This document shows positions 11,350 to 20,428 of a stretch of 64,000 bases of DNA, piece by piece (position 1 is the first letter of the stretch; each line of letters starts with the position of its first letter). Position numbers and translations under genes: made by a program. The notes below the pieces were generated by a model. That model worked only from the letters and a program-made list of their open reading frames with translations, was not told the DNA's origin and ran no database searches. The stretch is from Epichloe hybrida (taxonomy: Eukaryota > Ascomycota > Sordariomycetes > Hypocreales > Clavicipitaceae): the NCBI GenBank assembly GCA_019022495.1, contig JAFEKR010000005.1, forward strand, positions 1 through 64,000. The letters run 5' to 3'.

Positions 11350-11730
11350 TTACAATTCCTTGATGCTCTCGACGGTCCCAATCGGCCACCCCTTGCAGTT
11401 CGGTTCCCTAAAGCGCTCCGATTGCCCAGCACGGCAGTGATAGATCCTGCCCCATTCGCCATGCGGGCCGCACGAGACTAAGACTGTCGAATCGACCTTC
11501 CCCGCCCGTAGCACAACCTGGCTTTGTTTGTGAACTATCGTTGTCCCTGAGTCGCCGCAGTAGTACACATTATGCTGTTTTAAGGCGCAATCGGCAACTC
11601 GTGTGTAGTGACTGGTCTCCGAAAAGGTTCCTTCGCCGCAATTCGGGTTCGCCTGCCTGGCGAGAAGGTCAGCGGCCAGCGTCTGCCCGGCGAGGGCAGC
11701 GGCTAGCAATGCTGATGTGAGGATCTGCAT
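11350..11730 (-). CDS. Small secreted cysteine-rich protein, function unknown
   Basis: An intronless gene for 126 residues. Residues 1-19 form a clear signal peptide (MQILTSALLAAALAGQTLA), followed by ADLLARQ, typical of a fungal secreted protein. The mature part has six cysteines (31, 48, 58, 87, 99, 112), enough for three disulfides. It has no recognised catalytic motif. Size, secretion signal and even cysteine number fit the loosely defined group of fungal small secreted proteins, some of which act as effectors or antimicrobial proteins. Nothing here proves either role. It sits isolated between wide non-coding gaps, next to a decayed transposon copy. Confidence 0.8.
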   Translation of the reverse strand: MQILTSALLAAALAGQTLAADLLARQANPNCGEGTFSETSHYTRVADCALKQHNVYYCGDSGTTIVHKQSQVVLRAGKVDSTVLVSCGPHGEWGRIYHCRAGQSERFREPNCKGWPIGTVESIKEL

Positions 11731-12715
11731 GGTGAGAATAGGATAGGAAGGTGAGGGAAAACTAGATAACTGTTACTTGGCACGGGGATGGGATGCAGTT
11801 ATATCATCTCTTGCGGATAAATAACGCCGCCCTTGGCACCGGTCACTGGTCGGTTCTTCTTCTCGTGGGTAAATCTATCAACTCTAACCCCTGTATGATT
11901 GTACACGAGGTACATGACTAATGTACTTTCATAAATGATTTAACACTACTCCGTACGGACGTAACTACAAGCCTGCTGCCCCACGCAGGGTAGCCACTAT
12001 TAGCTATACATGTACGGTCCGTAAGTAGCTACATTATAGTAAAGGCGATCCCCCCCCCCAACCTGTGTATTACTATTAACACATGATGTTGTACGGAGAC
12101 GTCTGTACATAAACACCAACGCAATGGGCGATTCACCGGCCAGCCGTCCACGCCGTCTCAACGGGGCGGGCTCTCTGATTCAGTCGCCCATTGCGAATTT
12201 CCGCGACGTGCCAGCTAATTGACATTTCAGCTCGCAGGGCCGGAATCAACGGCACGAGAGCACAGCAGGTTTGAACCTAATTCCTTGTCAAGTTTGATGA
12301 CCGATGATGGCGGAGCCAAAGAATCTCGCTTCTTTTCTTGCTCTCAGGATCTCCCAACTCCGTATCTTGGCTTTTTTTTTTTTTTTTTTGAAAAAAAAGA
12401 AGAAAAAAAAATCTCCAACTTGCCGCCACTTGCACGTGGACCCGTGTGCCGTGTGCCAAGGCCCGACAGCCAGGATGCTTCCAGGATCAAGACATTCGTC
12501 ACGTACAAAGGATAACACGTGCGTAATGGAAGACTCTCTTGCCGCTTTAGTTTATGCTCATCTGTGGATCGCAATGAGTTTCTCGAGGTCGCGTACAATC
12601 TTGCCATTCATGCCAAGTCTCCGCTTGGGATGAACAGCCGGAACTGACTGATCCTCATTCACGACTTCTACGATTCTCCATAAATGCCCATGACTTTTAG
12701 AGAACAGCTTCTGAC
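11731..12715. other. Intergenic region with a decayed MITE copy and poly-T/poly-A tracts
   Basis: It contains the decayed inverted-repeat element copy at about 11881-12035, a poly-C run near 12050, and long T and A runs at 12370-12411. The upstream part is the promoter of the small secreted-protein gene (minus strand). The downstream part is the promoter of the membrane protein at 12716. Confidence 0.6.
11881..12035. mobile_element. Decayed copy of the MITE-like element
   Basis: The start (CTAACCCCTGTATGATTGTA, then CAC) matches the 3231-3486 element's left end over about 40 bp with a handful of substitutions, continuing to TACATGACTA. The interior GCCTGCTGCCCC also corresponds to a segment of copy 1. 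The far end could not be matched cleanly, so the limits are approximate. Confidence 0.5.
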
Positions 12716-14413
12716 ATGGCAACTTCGGCAAGAAACGGCATCGTCAAGGCCGCCACTGTTTTCTGGCAGTGGTCTGTTCCGTGCAAAAGTAGCCACCGAC
12801 CAGACGACAAAGTATACTCTGATGTGTGGGCTACATCACTTGACGAACAGAACATTCTTGACATTCTTGCGCTGTCGTTTCCTGCGGTTCCTCGACACGA
12901 GCTTCCCACAACTGAGGCATCCATTCGGCGCCTGGTTCGCGAACGACTGCCTCCGCCTCCTCCTGGCTCACCATCACATACCAATGGAACCGAGAAACAA
13001 GATGGTCCCTCTTGCGGCAGTGACCCCGTGGTCCCTCCACGCGGCAAACAGATGGCAGAGGTCACGGAAGAAGCCTGGACTCATCTCCCCCTCAGCTTGC
13101 GACATCTTCTCGCCGCCATGAATGCCCTCCACCTGGAGAACAAGCTGCGAATCATGTCGGGGGACGGTTTCCATCCCGCAGCCGGCAGGGACAGCATCAA
13201 ACGCTCCCGGTGCGGCATCAACAAGACTTTTGCCATGTGGCGCAAGGGCTACAAGGCGGCAATCAGCCGACGCGAGCGATGCTTTGTCAACTTCTTCTTC
13301 GCATTCCTCGCCTTCAGCGCCATCTATCCAGACGTGGCCGCTGGCTTTCTCGGCGAAAGATCCTACAACCAACGCTCCATAGGCATGCGCATCGCCACTC
13401 TATGGCAGCTGTACTACCTGTGGACGTTTCCCTTCCATTCCTGCTGGCTTCTGTTCAACTGGAGTCTGGAGCGACTGATAGGTGCCTTTGTCGGGAACAC
13501 GGTCTATGCATTGGCGGCCCTGGTGCCCGCCGTTCATGCCGCCTACCTGACATCATGGTTCAGGGTCATGATGCTGGTCATGTCCATGTGCTGGCAACTC
13601 GGCGTCCAATTCTACGCCACAGCGCGAGACTACGTGATGAGATTGGTCACGCGCCGGCAAACAAGCGCGCTACGGCGACGGGAAGACACGGACGGCATTG
13701 ACTGGAAGGCCGCCGACGAGAGCATCTCCAACGAGCTCTTACCCCTCAAGTCGTTCATTGCTCTACAATCCGACGGAGAAGGGGCGTCGCATTCCTGGCA
13801 AGAAGTTCCCATACGGGTCCGCACGGAGCGATTCATTCAGTTCACGAGCTGTTTCAAACTGGGCCGTCCGGCCGATCAATTGGTAGGCCTCGTGAAAGAC
13901 GACCTCGAGGGAGTCATCAACACATACGAGGATTACCTGTCCACGGCACCACGCAGCGACGACGCAAAGGTCGACGAGGGCCACGTCGAGCCGCGGCTTC
14001 CCAAGTTCCTGCTCGTCCTCTTCGACATTGCCATCTTCGCCTATGTCTGCTATTCCTTCTACCCACAGCCATTCACGTTCAACACCGTCGTCGCGTACGG
14101 CACGGTAGTCACCATCAAGCAGACCATTGTGGCGCTCAAGCGCTACCAGACACCGAAGAGTGCGCGGAGGCTGTTCACCAACATGTCGGCGGTGAACATC
14201 ATAGGCGTCCTCCTGGTATCGACGCCCGTCACTGTCGATGCGACTATTCTCGCCGACACGGGCAAATTCATCGGTCTCACTCTGGCAATGACGTTTGCGA
14301 CGCTCTTCCTGTCGGAACCCATCGCGCCGCTCCTGCTAACCCTTGCTGAGAAGATGGCGGCGTGCTGGAACAGGTTGACGAGTCGGCCTGCGCGACCTCC
14401 TCACGTAACCTGA
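12716..14413 (+). CDS. Orphan multi-pass membrane protein
   Basis: A single exon of 565 residues with no family I recognise. Residues 1-190 are hydrophilic, including a proline run (about 79-83) and a basic patch. Hydrophobic segments follow at about 192-215, 228-250, 255-300 (probably two passes), then a charged stretch of about 140 residues (RRREDTDGIDWKAADE... to VEPRLPKF), then further segments at about 425-460 and 485-545. This predicts six to eight membrane passes with a large soluble loop. The reading frame is long, GC-rich and free of stops, which supports a real gene, and the ATG has a purine at -3 (GACATGG). Role and compartment are unknown. It could be a lineage-specific fungal protein. 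Confidence 0.75.
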   Translation: MATSARNGIVKAATVFWQWSVPCKSSHRPDDKVYSDVWATSLDEQNILDILALSFPAVPRHELPTTEASIRRLVRERLPPPPPGSPSHTNGTEKQDGPSCGSDPVVPPRGKQMAEVTEEAWTHLPLSLRHLLAAMNALHLENKLRIMSGDGFHPAAGRDSIKRSRCGINKTFAMWRKGYKAAISRRERCFVNFFFAFLAFSAIYPDVAAGFLGERSYNQRSIGMRIATLWQLYYLWTFPFHSCWLLFNWSLERLIGAFVGNTVYALAALVPAVHAAYLTSWFRVMMLVMSMCWQLGVQFYATARDYVMRLVTRRQTSALRRREDTDGIDWKAADESISNELLPLKSFIALQSDGEGASHSWQEVPIRVRTERFIQFTSCFKLGRPADQLVGLVKDDLEGVINTYEDYLSTAPRSDDAKVDEGHVEPRLPKFLLVLFDIAIFAYVCYSFYPQPFTFNTVVAYGTVVTIKQTIVALKRYQTPKSARRLFTNMSAVNIIGVLLVSTPVTVDATILADTGKFIGLTLAMTFATLFLSEPIAPLLLTLAEKMAACWNRLTSRPARPPHVT

Positions 14414-15855
14414 GGCGCCGTCAACGAGGTCTTGTGACGACGGGAGTGACTCTGATGCGACAGAGACAGACAGAGAGGTGGTGGTGGGACGGAATGAGAC
14501 ATGGTCGAAGGAATGTTTCCACGCAGGGGCCGGAGCAGACTTGTTAGTCACAAAGACCAAGTCACAGACTGACTGCCTGCCTGCCTGCCGATGATCAATC
14601 CATCATCCATCAGGTTAGCTCACGTCCAACCTGGGCATCCCATGCCGCCTGAATGAAGATGCAGCAACTTGGCAACACCCGGTGAAACGACACCTCTGTC
14701 TCGGAACCAAACCCGAGAGTTCGATTGGCCGGGATCGGCTGCCATCCGGCAAGATTCCGGATAGGGGCCTTGGGGGGGCGGGTGACCGTCGAGTTGGGCT
14801 GGTCGGTCGCCTTTGTTCTCTCGAGCTTTTGTTGGGCTCCACGAGGCAAAACCAGACGAATTAGCTGCACTTGCTGGCGCGCCAACTGATGATGAGAATC
14901 AAATACTGCGGGACGGCACGGACTGTGCCAGCTAGTTCCGGTTAGGGGAAAATACAATATCCGTCGGGGGCTGAAAATCAGGTTGCTCAGTCAGCCCTGC
15001 CAAGCCTCTTTCTGTTGGTAAGCGCCGCGCCACCGACAGATAATGTATGTACATATGTACACCGAAGTAGTGGCTTTTTTTTTTTTCGTGCAACGTTATT
15101 TGGACAAACATGACTCGGTCAGGGCTTGACTTGATCCGTGGGGAATGCACTAGACGCGGAATTATGTATTTTTTTTTTTCCCTAAATGCTTCCCTCGCCT
15201 GCACCGTAGCCAAGATGACTGGATTTGGAACTCCCCCTAGTTGTCCTTGTTTTCAGGTGGACGCCCTAAACACGCATATGTATGTATGCCGGTGGCGTCG
15301 GCCCCCCCCCCCCCTTCTAGAAGGCCGCGTTGGGACAATGCGCGGCCATTTTTTATTTTTATTCCGTCGGGAAACCGGCGTGAATCCCGCTTCCTGGCGG
15401 CGAGGCAGTGGACGCAAAGAATGCCGTCTGGTTTTTTTTTTTTTTTTCTCTCGATCCCGCACCGGCACGGCCGGCCCGATTTTCTCTCGCCGGCTCCGAG
15501 ACGCAAGACGCCAACAACGGCAAAAAAAAGGGCTTGTTGTGGCCAGGGTCATCAAGCATGCGACGTTCCGACGCGCGCCTCACCCTTGATTCCGATCCGA
15601 TCCGATCCCTCTACATAAAGGCACCCAACATCGAACAGTCCGAGGTCAGGACGAAACTTGTTCTCCATCAGCGGGGCTGATGCCGTCGACTAAGCCTGCT
15701 CACTGATCTTCATCTTCGTATCAAATCCGCAATTCTCTTTCCATTTAACAACAACAGAAAAGCTCAACATTGGCACGTTGTCGAGTCAGAAAAAGGAGGC
15801 CTCACTGAAAAGGGGGGGGGGGGGGGGGGCGAGCAAGTCCCAACTTTGCGACATC
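14414..15855. other. Intergenic region rich in homopolymers
   Basis: It carries a short TGCC repeat at about 14573-14589, the palindrome GTACATATGTAC at 15049-15060, and runs of T (15074, 15170, 15432), C (15300) and G (15812). Frames across the homopolymers on both strands appear artefactual. No gene is supported. Confidence 0.55.
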
Positions 15856-16104
15856 ATGAGACGAGCGCCTGCCATGCAACGCTCCAAACACTTTTTATCC
15901 TGCTCCTCGGTCTCGGCGGACCTGGAGCCGGACGAGGCATCACCGGTAGAGCAAGGCCCCGACGGCATCACAAGCCTGTCAAACAAGAGGTGCGCGCATG
16001 CCCTGACGCACGGGTGCCCGCTCCTCGCCGACTCGAACTCCGGCCTGTGCACTCCCTGTGCCGCGGCCGCGGCAAACGGCCAGCCTTGCTCACAGGGACA
16101 ATGA
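15856..16104 (+). CDS. Possible small cysteine-containing protein (tentative)
   Basis: An 82-residue frame that starts with MRRAPAMQRSKHFLSC and ends in a Cys-rich tail (CAHALTHGCPLLADSNSGLC, then TPC...QPC). The tail reads like a compact cysteine motif rather than a random frame, and the spacing C-x7-C-x10-C-x2-C could coordinate a metal or form disulfides. No signal peptide is evident, the region around it is low-complexity, and no family was recognised. It may be the last exon of a longer gene, or not coding at all. Confidence 0.3.
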   Translation: MRRAPAMQRSKHFLSCSSVSADLEPDEASPVEQGPDGITSLSNKRCAHALTHGCPLLADSNSGLCTPCAAAAANGQPCSQGQ

Positions 16105-17097
16105 GGCGCGAACGAAACAATCCATACCTTGCAGAAGATGGGGCGTTGCAGATCGGCCCGCGTCGGGGATACACATGGTTGTGGTCAAGCAGCTTGCTCT
16201 CGTTCTTTCTAGAGGGCCCCTTGTCATGGGTTCTGCTAGCTGGCTGGCCCGCGACAAGGGATGACTTCACTGACCGGGGCGGCGCACCACGGCGTGGAGG
16301 AGAAGCCGAGCAAATAAATGGTTGTCCAACTAAGATCCCCAGTGGAGCTGCAGCGCGTTTCGGAAACCAAATAAGATAGAGATGAGAGCCGGCTCACTCG
16401 TGATGGCCGGGGAAAACATCCGGGCAGGATGCGGCTCAGAAAACTTTATTATCAACCACGGGTGTGAAGTGTGAAATGGCCTGGATCCAGGCGACTAGGC
16501 TAGTTCTTTCGGCAGGCATCGCGTGGCAACTGCCGATAAGGGACCTTTTAGGTAGTCTCTGCGACATAGACAGTTGGTTAGCGGCGTCGAAAAGGAAACA
16601 ATACCAAAGAAGCAGCACCTTACATGTTAGCGAGGCAGTAGGGGGAGGGGGGGGCATTATGGATAGACACGGACATTGGATTTTCGAGTCAAGTCATTCG
16701 TTTATTCAGTTGTCGGAATAAATGCTCTAATTCATACGTATCGTGTCTCATCAAAGCATACCTCTCTTGCAGCCCGTCTACTAAAATCGTAACTCCATTT
16801 CCTAATTGGTACCTGTTGCGCCATGTCTCAGTTACTGACAAGCTGGCACAGGCCATCGACAGTGGCGCTGTGACCAATAGCTTCACAATAGAATAGGAAA
16901 AAAGTCCCTTTTGGTATCTTCCGAAAATCAGAGTTGATGGATATGTGGTCTCCAAGCCGCCTCCCCCATGAAAGAAGAAGAAAAAGATGTGCAGTGAAGG
17001 GGAAATGAGGGTGAGCAAAGAAAGCAAGAACAACGGTTTCGATAAACGATAGTCAAGAAGAGTAAAGAGCGAGTTGAGACGCCTGCTCGGTGGTCTG
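16105..17097. other. Intergenic region
   Basis: About 1 kb with no supported gene. The right part is the 3' flank of the minus-strand GPI-protein gene and has TTTATTC/AATAAA-like elements around 16700-16720. Confidence 0.5.
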
Positions 17098-17517
17098 TTA
17101 GACCATGGCAATCAAGGCAACAACAACAACGGCGGCGGCGGCGGCCCCCTTCTGAGCGTGTAAACCGCTGGCAGCGCCGGTGGGAATAGTGACGGGGCCA
17201 GAGGTCGAAGAGCCTGGGAAAACACCTGTTGGGAAAACACCTGTTGGGCCAACCGAAACCGTGGTGTTGGCGGTATCAGGGAGGAAAGTCGAGGCCGGAT
17301 GCGAGGGAGCGACGTCGGTGTGAGCGGCAGAAGACGAAGAGGTAGCTGAAGTCGCAGCAGCAGCAGAGGTCTTGCTCAAAGGACAGTCGGCGTAGGAGGC
17401 GGCGCAGTGAGTGACGGTCATGGTGCGGGTAATCTTGGAAGTCTGAACGACAGTCTCTGTGGCGGCTGTGACAGAAGCGCCGACAGCGAGCAACGTGAAC
17501 AAGGCAGCGGAATGCAT
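17098..17517 (-). CDS. Small GPI-anchored cell-wall-type protein
   Basis: An intronless gene for 139 residues. It has an N-terminal signal peptide (about 1-18), a short TETVVQTSKITRTMTVTHC segment with two cysteines (38, 45; spacing typical of fungal wall proteins with CAASYADC-like motifs), a long Ser/Thr/Ala-rich stretch likely to be heavily O-glycosylated, and a C-terminal hydrophobic tail (AAAAAVVVVALIAMV) after a small-residue region. Together these are the hallmarks of a GPI-anchored protein. A direct 18-bp repeat encodes the duplicated GVFPTGVFP. Likely location is the plasma membrane or cell wall. Function is unknown; it may modulate surface or adhesion properties. Confidence 0.82.
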   Translation of the reverse strand: MHSAALFTLLAVGASVTAATETVVQTSKITRTMTVTHCAASYADCPLSKTSAAAATSATSSSSAAHTDVAPSHPASTFLPDTANTTVSVGPTGVFPTGVFPGSSTSGPVTIPTGAASGLHAQKGAAAAAVVVVALIAMV

Positions 17518-19041
17518 GATGATTGCCGGTGAGACGTGAACCGGAGTGGAGAATTGTCGTAAAGTAAGCGCGGAGTGGCAACTGCAATTAGTTGTTTCTT
17601 ACGGATTAGAGAGTGTGTAAAACATATATGTCGTCGAGACAAGAAAATACCACAAGTCTAGTGAGTGTTGTGTGAATGAGAGGAAGTTTTCAATGTCCGA
17701 TCCAGACCCAAGGAAGGCACGGCGACGACGGAGCGCTTCTTATTCCATGCATCTCTCGAACAGCAACGGTCTAGAGGGTCTTGGAGGACGAAAACTCTGA
17801 CAGACCTGTGGCCACTGTGGAAAGCCTCATCCTCAGCAGCGTCACCAGCGTCTCCTGTGACTGGCCTGGAACGGATGGCGTTGGACCGGTGTGGATTGTT
17901 CTGGTCTGGAGAAAGCCGGTGATGGCGGCTCCAGCCAGGCACGGTCGGTGATTGGACGTTGAGTCATTTCCAGCTGGGTGGGCGGGCGCACGAACGCGCA
18001 CCGTGGCCGGCTGTGACTGGCTGTGACTGGCTGTGACTGGTCCAAACGGTGGGTGGTGGGGTGGTGGGGTGGTACCTGAATTAGGTGCCCCCCAGTACCC
18101 CCCCCAGTGCCCCTCAGTGCCCGTCTCCCGATCCCGTCCCTCTGGTTGGGGCCTCGCTGGGCCCTCGCTGGGCCGTCGCTGGGCCCTCGCTGCGTTGGCG
18201 GCCCACCAACCAAGATTGCCAACAAGATTGCCAACCGAGATTGCCCCTGGCGGTGTGCTTGCCTCGGGAGTCGGGACAAGCTCTTTGTTTGCACTGCGTG
18301 GATGGACGGAAGGGGAGGGGAGGGAGGCTTCACACCATCCCGTTTTGCCTGCTTGAAACTTTGTGCCGTGTTTGAAACACCCACAATCTTGAACGTGTTT
18401 CGTGAAACCGTGAAACGGTGTAACGAATCGGGGCTTGTGCGCGGAGGAACAGTTCTGAGATGATTTCGTCTCGTGACCGCGAGGTTGGTGCCGTGGAGTC
18501 TATCCGTTGAGTCACGGGTTATTATTCGGCAAGATCGACAATGATTTTGATTCGCCTTCAGGTGTGCAGGGCATTTCAATGTGCCAGATGGCCTTCTCAT
18601 CCTCGAGTTGCTGACATTGTCTCTTGTTGGGAAACTGGGACGGGACGGGTTTGCAAATCGCATTTGTTGCGCATCTTGCTTAGTCACCCAGCCTTTTCGC
18701 GAGCCCAGTCTGAGCGGCCACTTGGCGCCATCTTCTTCTTGGTTCGTACAGTGGTGTACCCGCCTCATTACCGGCCCCCGCAATTGGTTGGGCTTGTTGG
18801 ACAGCAGCTCCAAACACCAAACACCAAACACCAAGCCGCCCCCTGACCTCCCCCATCTCGACATCTCGATGCTCCCAGATGCGACCCATCGCCGCCGCAT
18901 ACCGCCAAGGATTTCATCGGTCAGCAGGGAAGAGACCAGCTTGCAAGACCGCAAGGGCCCATCCATAGGCAGCACACGAAGGCTCCTTGACAGCCTCTCA
19001 CCTCGACGAGTACCTGCGTTGCCCGCGCTGCGCCAAACATC
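17518..19041. other. Divergent intergenic region with short tandem repeats
   Basis: Promoter space between the GPI-protein gene (minus) and the SH3BGR-type gene (plus). It contains three copies of CTGTGACTGG at 18011-18040, about four copies of an 11-bp GGGCCCTCGCT-like unit around 18150-18200, and AAACACC triplets at about 18810-18833. A long minus-strand frame across this region reads low-complexity sequence and is not called. Confidence 0.6.
18011..18040. repeat. 10-bp tandem repeat x3
   Basis: Three perfect head-to-tail copies of CTGTGACTGG, followed within 200 bp by an imperfect 11-bp G/C-rich repeat. Confidence 0.9.
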
Positions 19042-20267
19042 ATGACGACATACTCAACCGACCCCGCGTTGTACATCTACACCTCCCTCACCGCCGGTTC
19101 CTCCCACATCGTCACGGCCACATCGCGGCTGGAAACCATCCTGCGAGCCAACAGAGTACCCTTCAAGGCCATCGACGTCGCGACCGACGAGAAGGCGCGC
19201 ATGCTCTGGGGCCGCAGGGCTGGCAAAGACGATGGCGGCCGCTTGAGGAAGCTTCCTGGCCTGGTGCAGGAGGGCCTCGTCCTCGGGGTAAGCAATTCCA
19301 CAGACGCGCTGCAATTGTAAACCCAAGATTTTCTCTCCAGCTTGAAAAAAAAAAAAAAAAAAAAATCATGTACTCACTCTCGCGGCCTGAAACCCCCCCC
19401 TCCCAGGACCTTGTTGAAATCGAAGACTGGAACGAGTACGGCGAGCTGAAGCAACATGTCAAAATTTACTACGACGAACACACCATTCCCAACATACACA
19501 ACAAGCCTCCCGAGCCGAAGAAGCCCCAGAACCCAGCGGCCAAGCCAGCGGCCAAACCAGCCGCTGCCACCGACACCCCCGTAGCTGCTTCCAAGACGGC
19601 ACCAGCCGCGCCTCCTGCACCGCCGCCGCTCCCCGAGCCGCCAAAATCGTTGCCCCCCGGATCATCGACAGCCAAGACCGGCGACAAGCCGCCCGGGGCC
19701 GGAAAACAGACGGCCCTGCCCATGCGATCTGTTGCCGACGAAGCTGCGCAAAAGGCCAAGGAGCTCCGTCTCAAGTCGCTGCGCGAGAAAGTCCACGGCA
19801 AGAAGCCCGATGGCGACGGCGATTCCTCCACGAGCAGCAAGACGACTGCAGACGGGGACGCCTCCGACCCAGCAGAGAAGGCGGCTGCTGATGAGGACCG
19901 AACGCCGGCCGGGCTGCAGTCGCCCACGAGCGGTGCTTGGAAAAACAAGTCCGGGAAGGAGTCCATCCCGGAGACCGCGCAGAGCCCTACGAGCGGGAAA
20001 TGGAGACCCGGGTCTATCAGTGGGGCGGCCACCGCGGCCGTGAGCAAGGAGGGTGTCGAAAAGTGCGAGGGGGCGCCGAATTTTGAGAAGAAGAAGGCGG
20101 GCGAGAAGACTGAGGTGCCGAACAAGGAGGACGACGACGATGAATCAGAGGAGGATGAATCGGAAGATGACGGCCAAGAGGAGACCAAGGACGAGGATCC
20201 CAAGACGGCGGGCAGCAAGGACGAGGACGGAACAGAAGAGAAGACCGGAAATGCACAATCAAAATAA
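19042..20267 (+). CDS. SH3BGR-family (thioredoxin-fold) protein with long acidic tail
   Basis: Exons 19042-19287 and 19407-20267 (intron 119 bp, GTAAGC...CCCAG, containing a poly-A run) give 368 residues. Residues 1-105 match the SH3-binding glutamic-acid-rich protein fold: LYIYTSLTAGSSHIV, then RLETILRANRVPFKAIDVA, then LPGLVQEGLVLGDLVEIEDW. This is a glutaredoxin-like domain that lacks the redox CxxC, so a catalytic thiol role is unlikely. Residues about 110-368 are low-complexity, Pro/Ala-rich and then strongly acidic (EEDESEDDGQEETKDE), with two copies of a QSPTSG-W motif (LQSPTSGAWKNK and AQSPTSGKWRPG). Family members are proposed protein-interaction modules. The fungal role is not established. 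Confidence 0.85.
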
Positions 20268-20428
20268 AGCCCTCTAGTAATCTACAGATTGATCGAGCAA
20301 GGTGCAGCCTTCATGACAGAATTTCAAGTCTGAAAAAAATTCAACCTCGTTTGTTTTCGCAATGCCATGACCACCATCTCCTACAAAATAGTCATGTGAT
20401 GTAATGTGATGTACAAACGTCCTGCACT

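Noticed and set aside
15846..16379. 177-codon plus-strand frame
   Set aside because: Arg/Pro-rich low-complexity reading of a GC-rich patch, in a different frame from the better Cys-tail candidate.
17842..18975. Long minus-strand open frame (377 codons) in the gap before the SH3BGR-type gene
   Set aside because: It runs through tandem repeats, has no domain or signal and overlaps a divergent promoter; composition rather than selection explains it.
19469..20218. Minus-strand serine-rich frame of 249 codons
   Set aside because: Mirror of the acidic GAG/GAC-rich tail of the SH3BGR-type gene.
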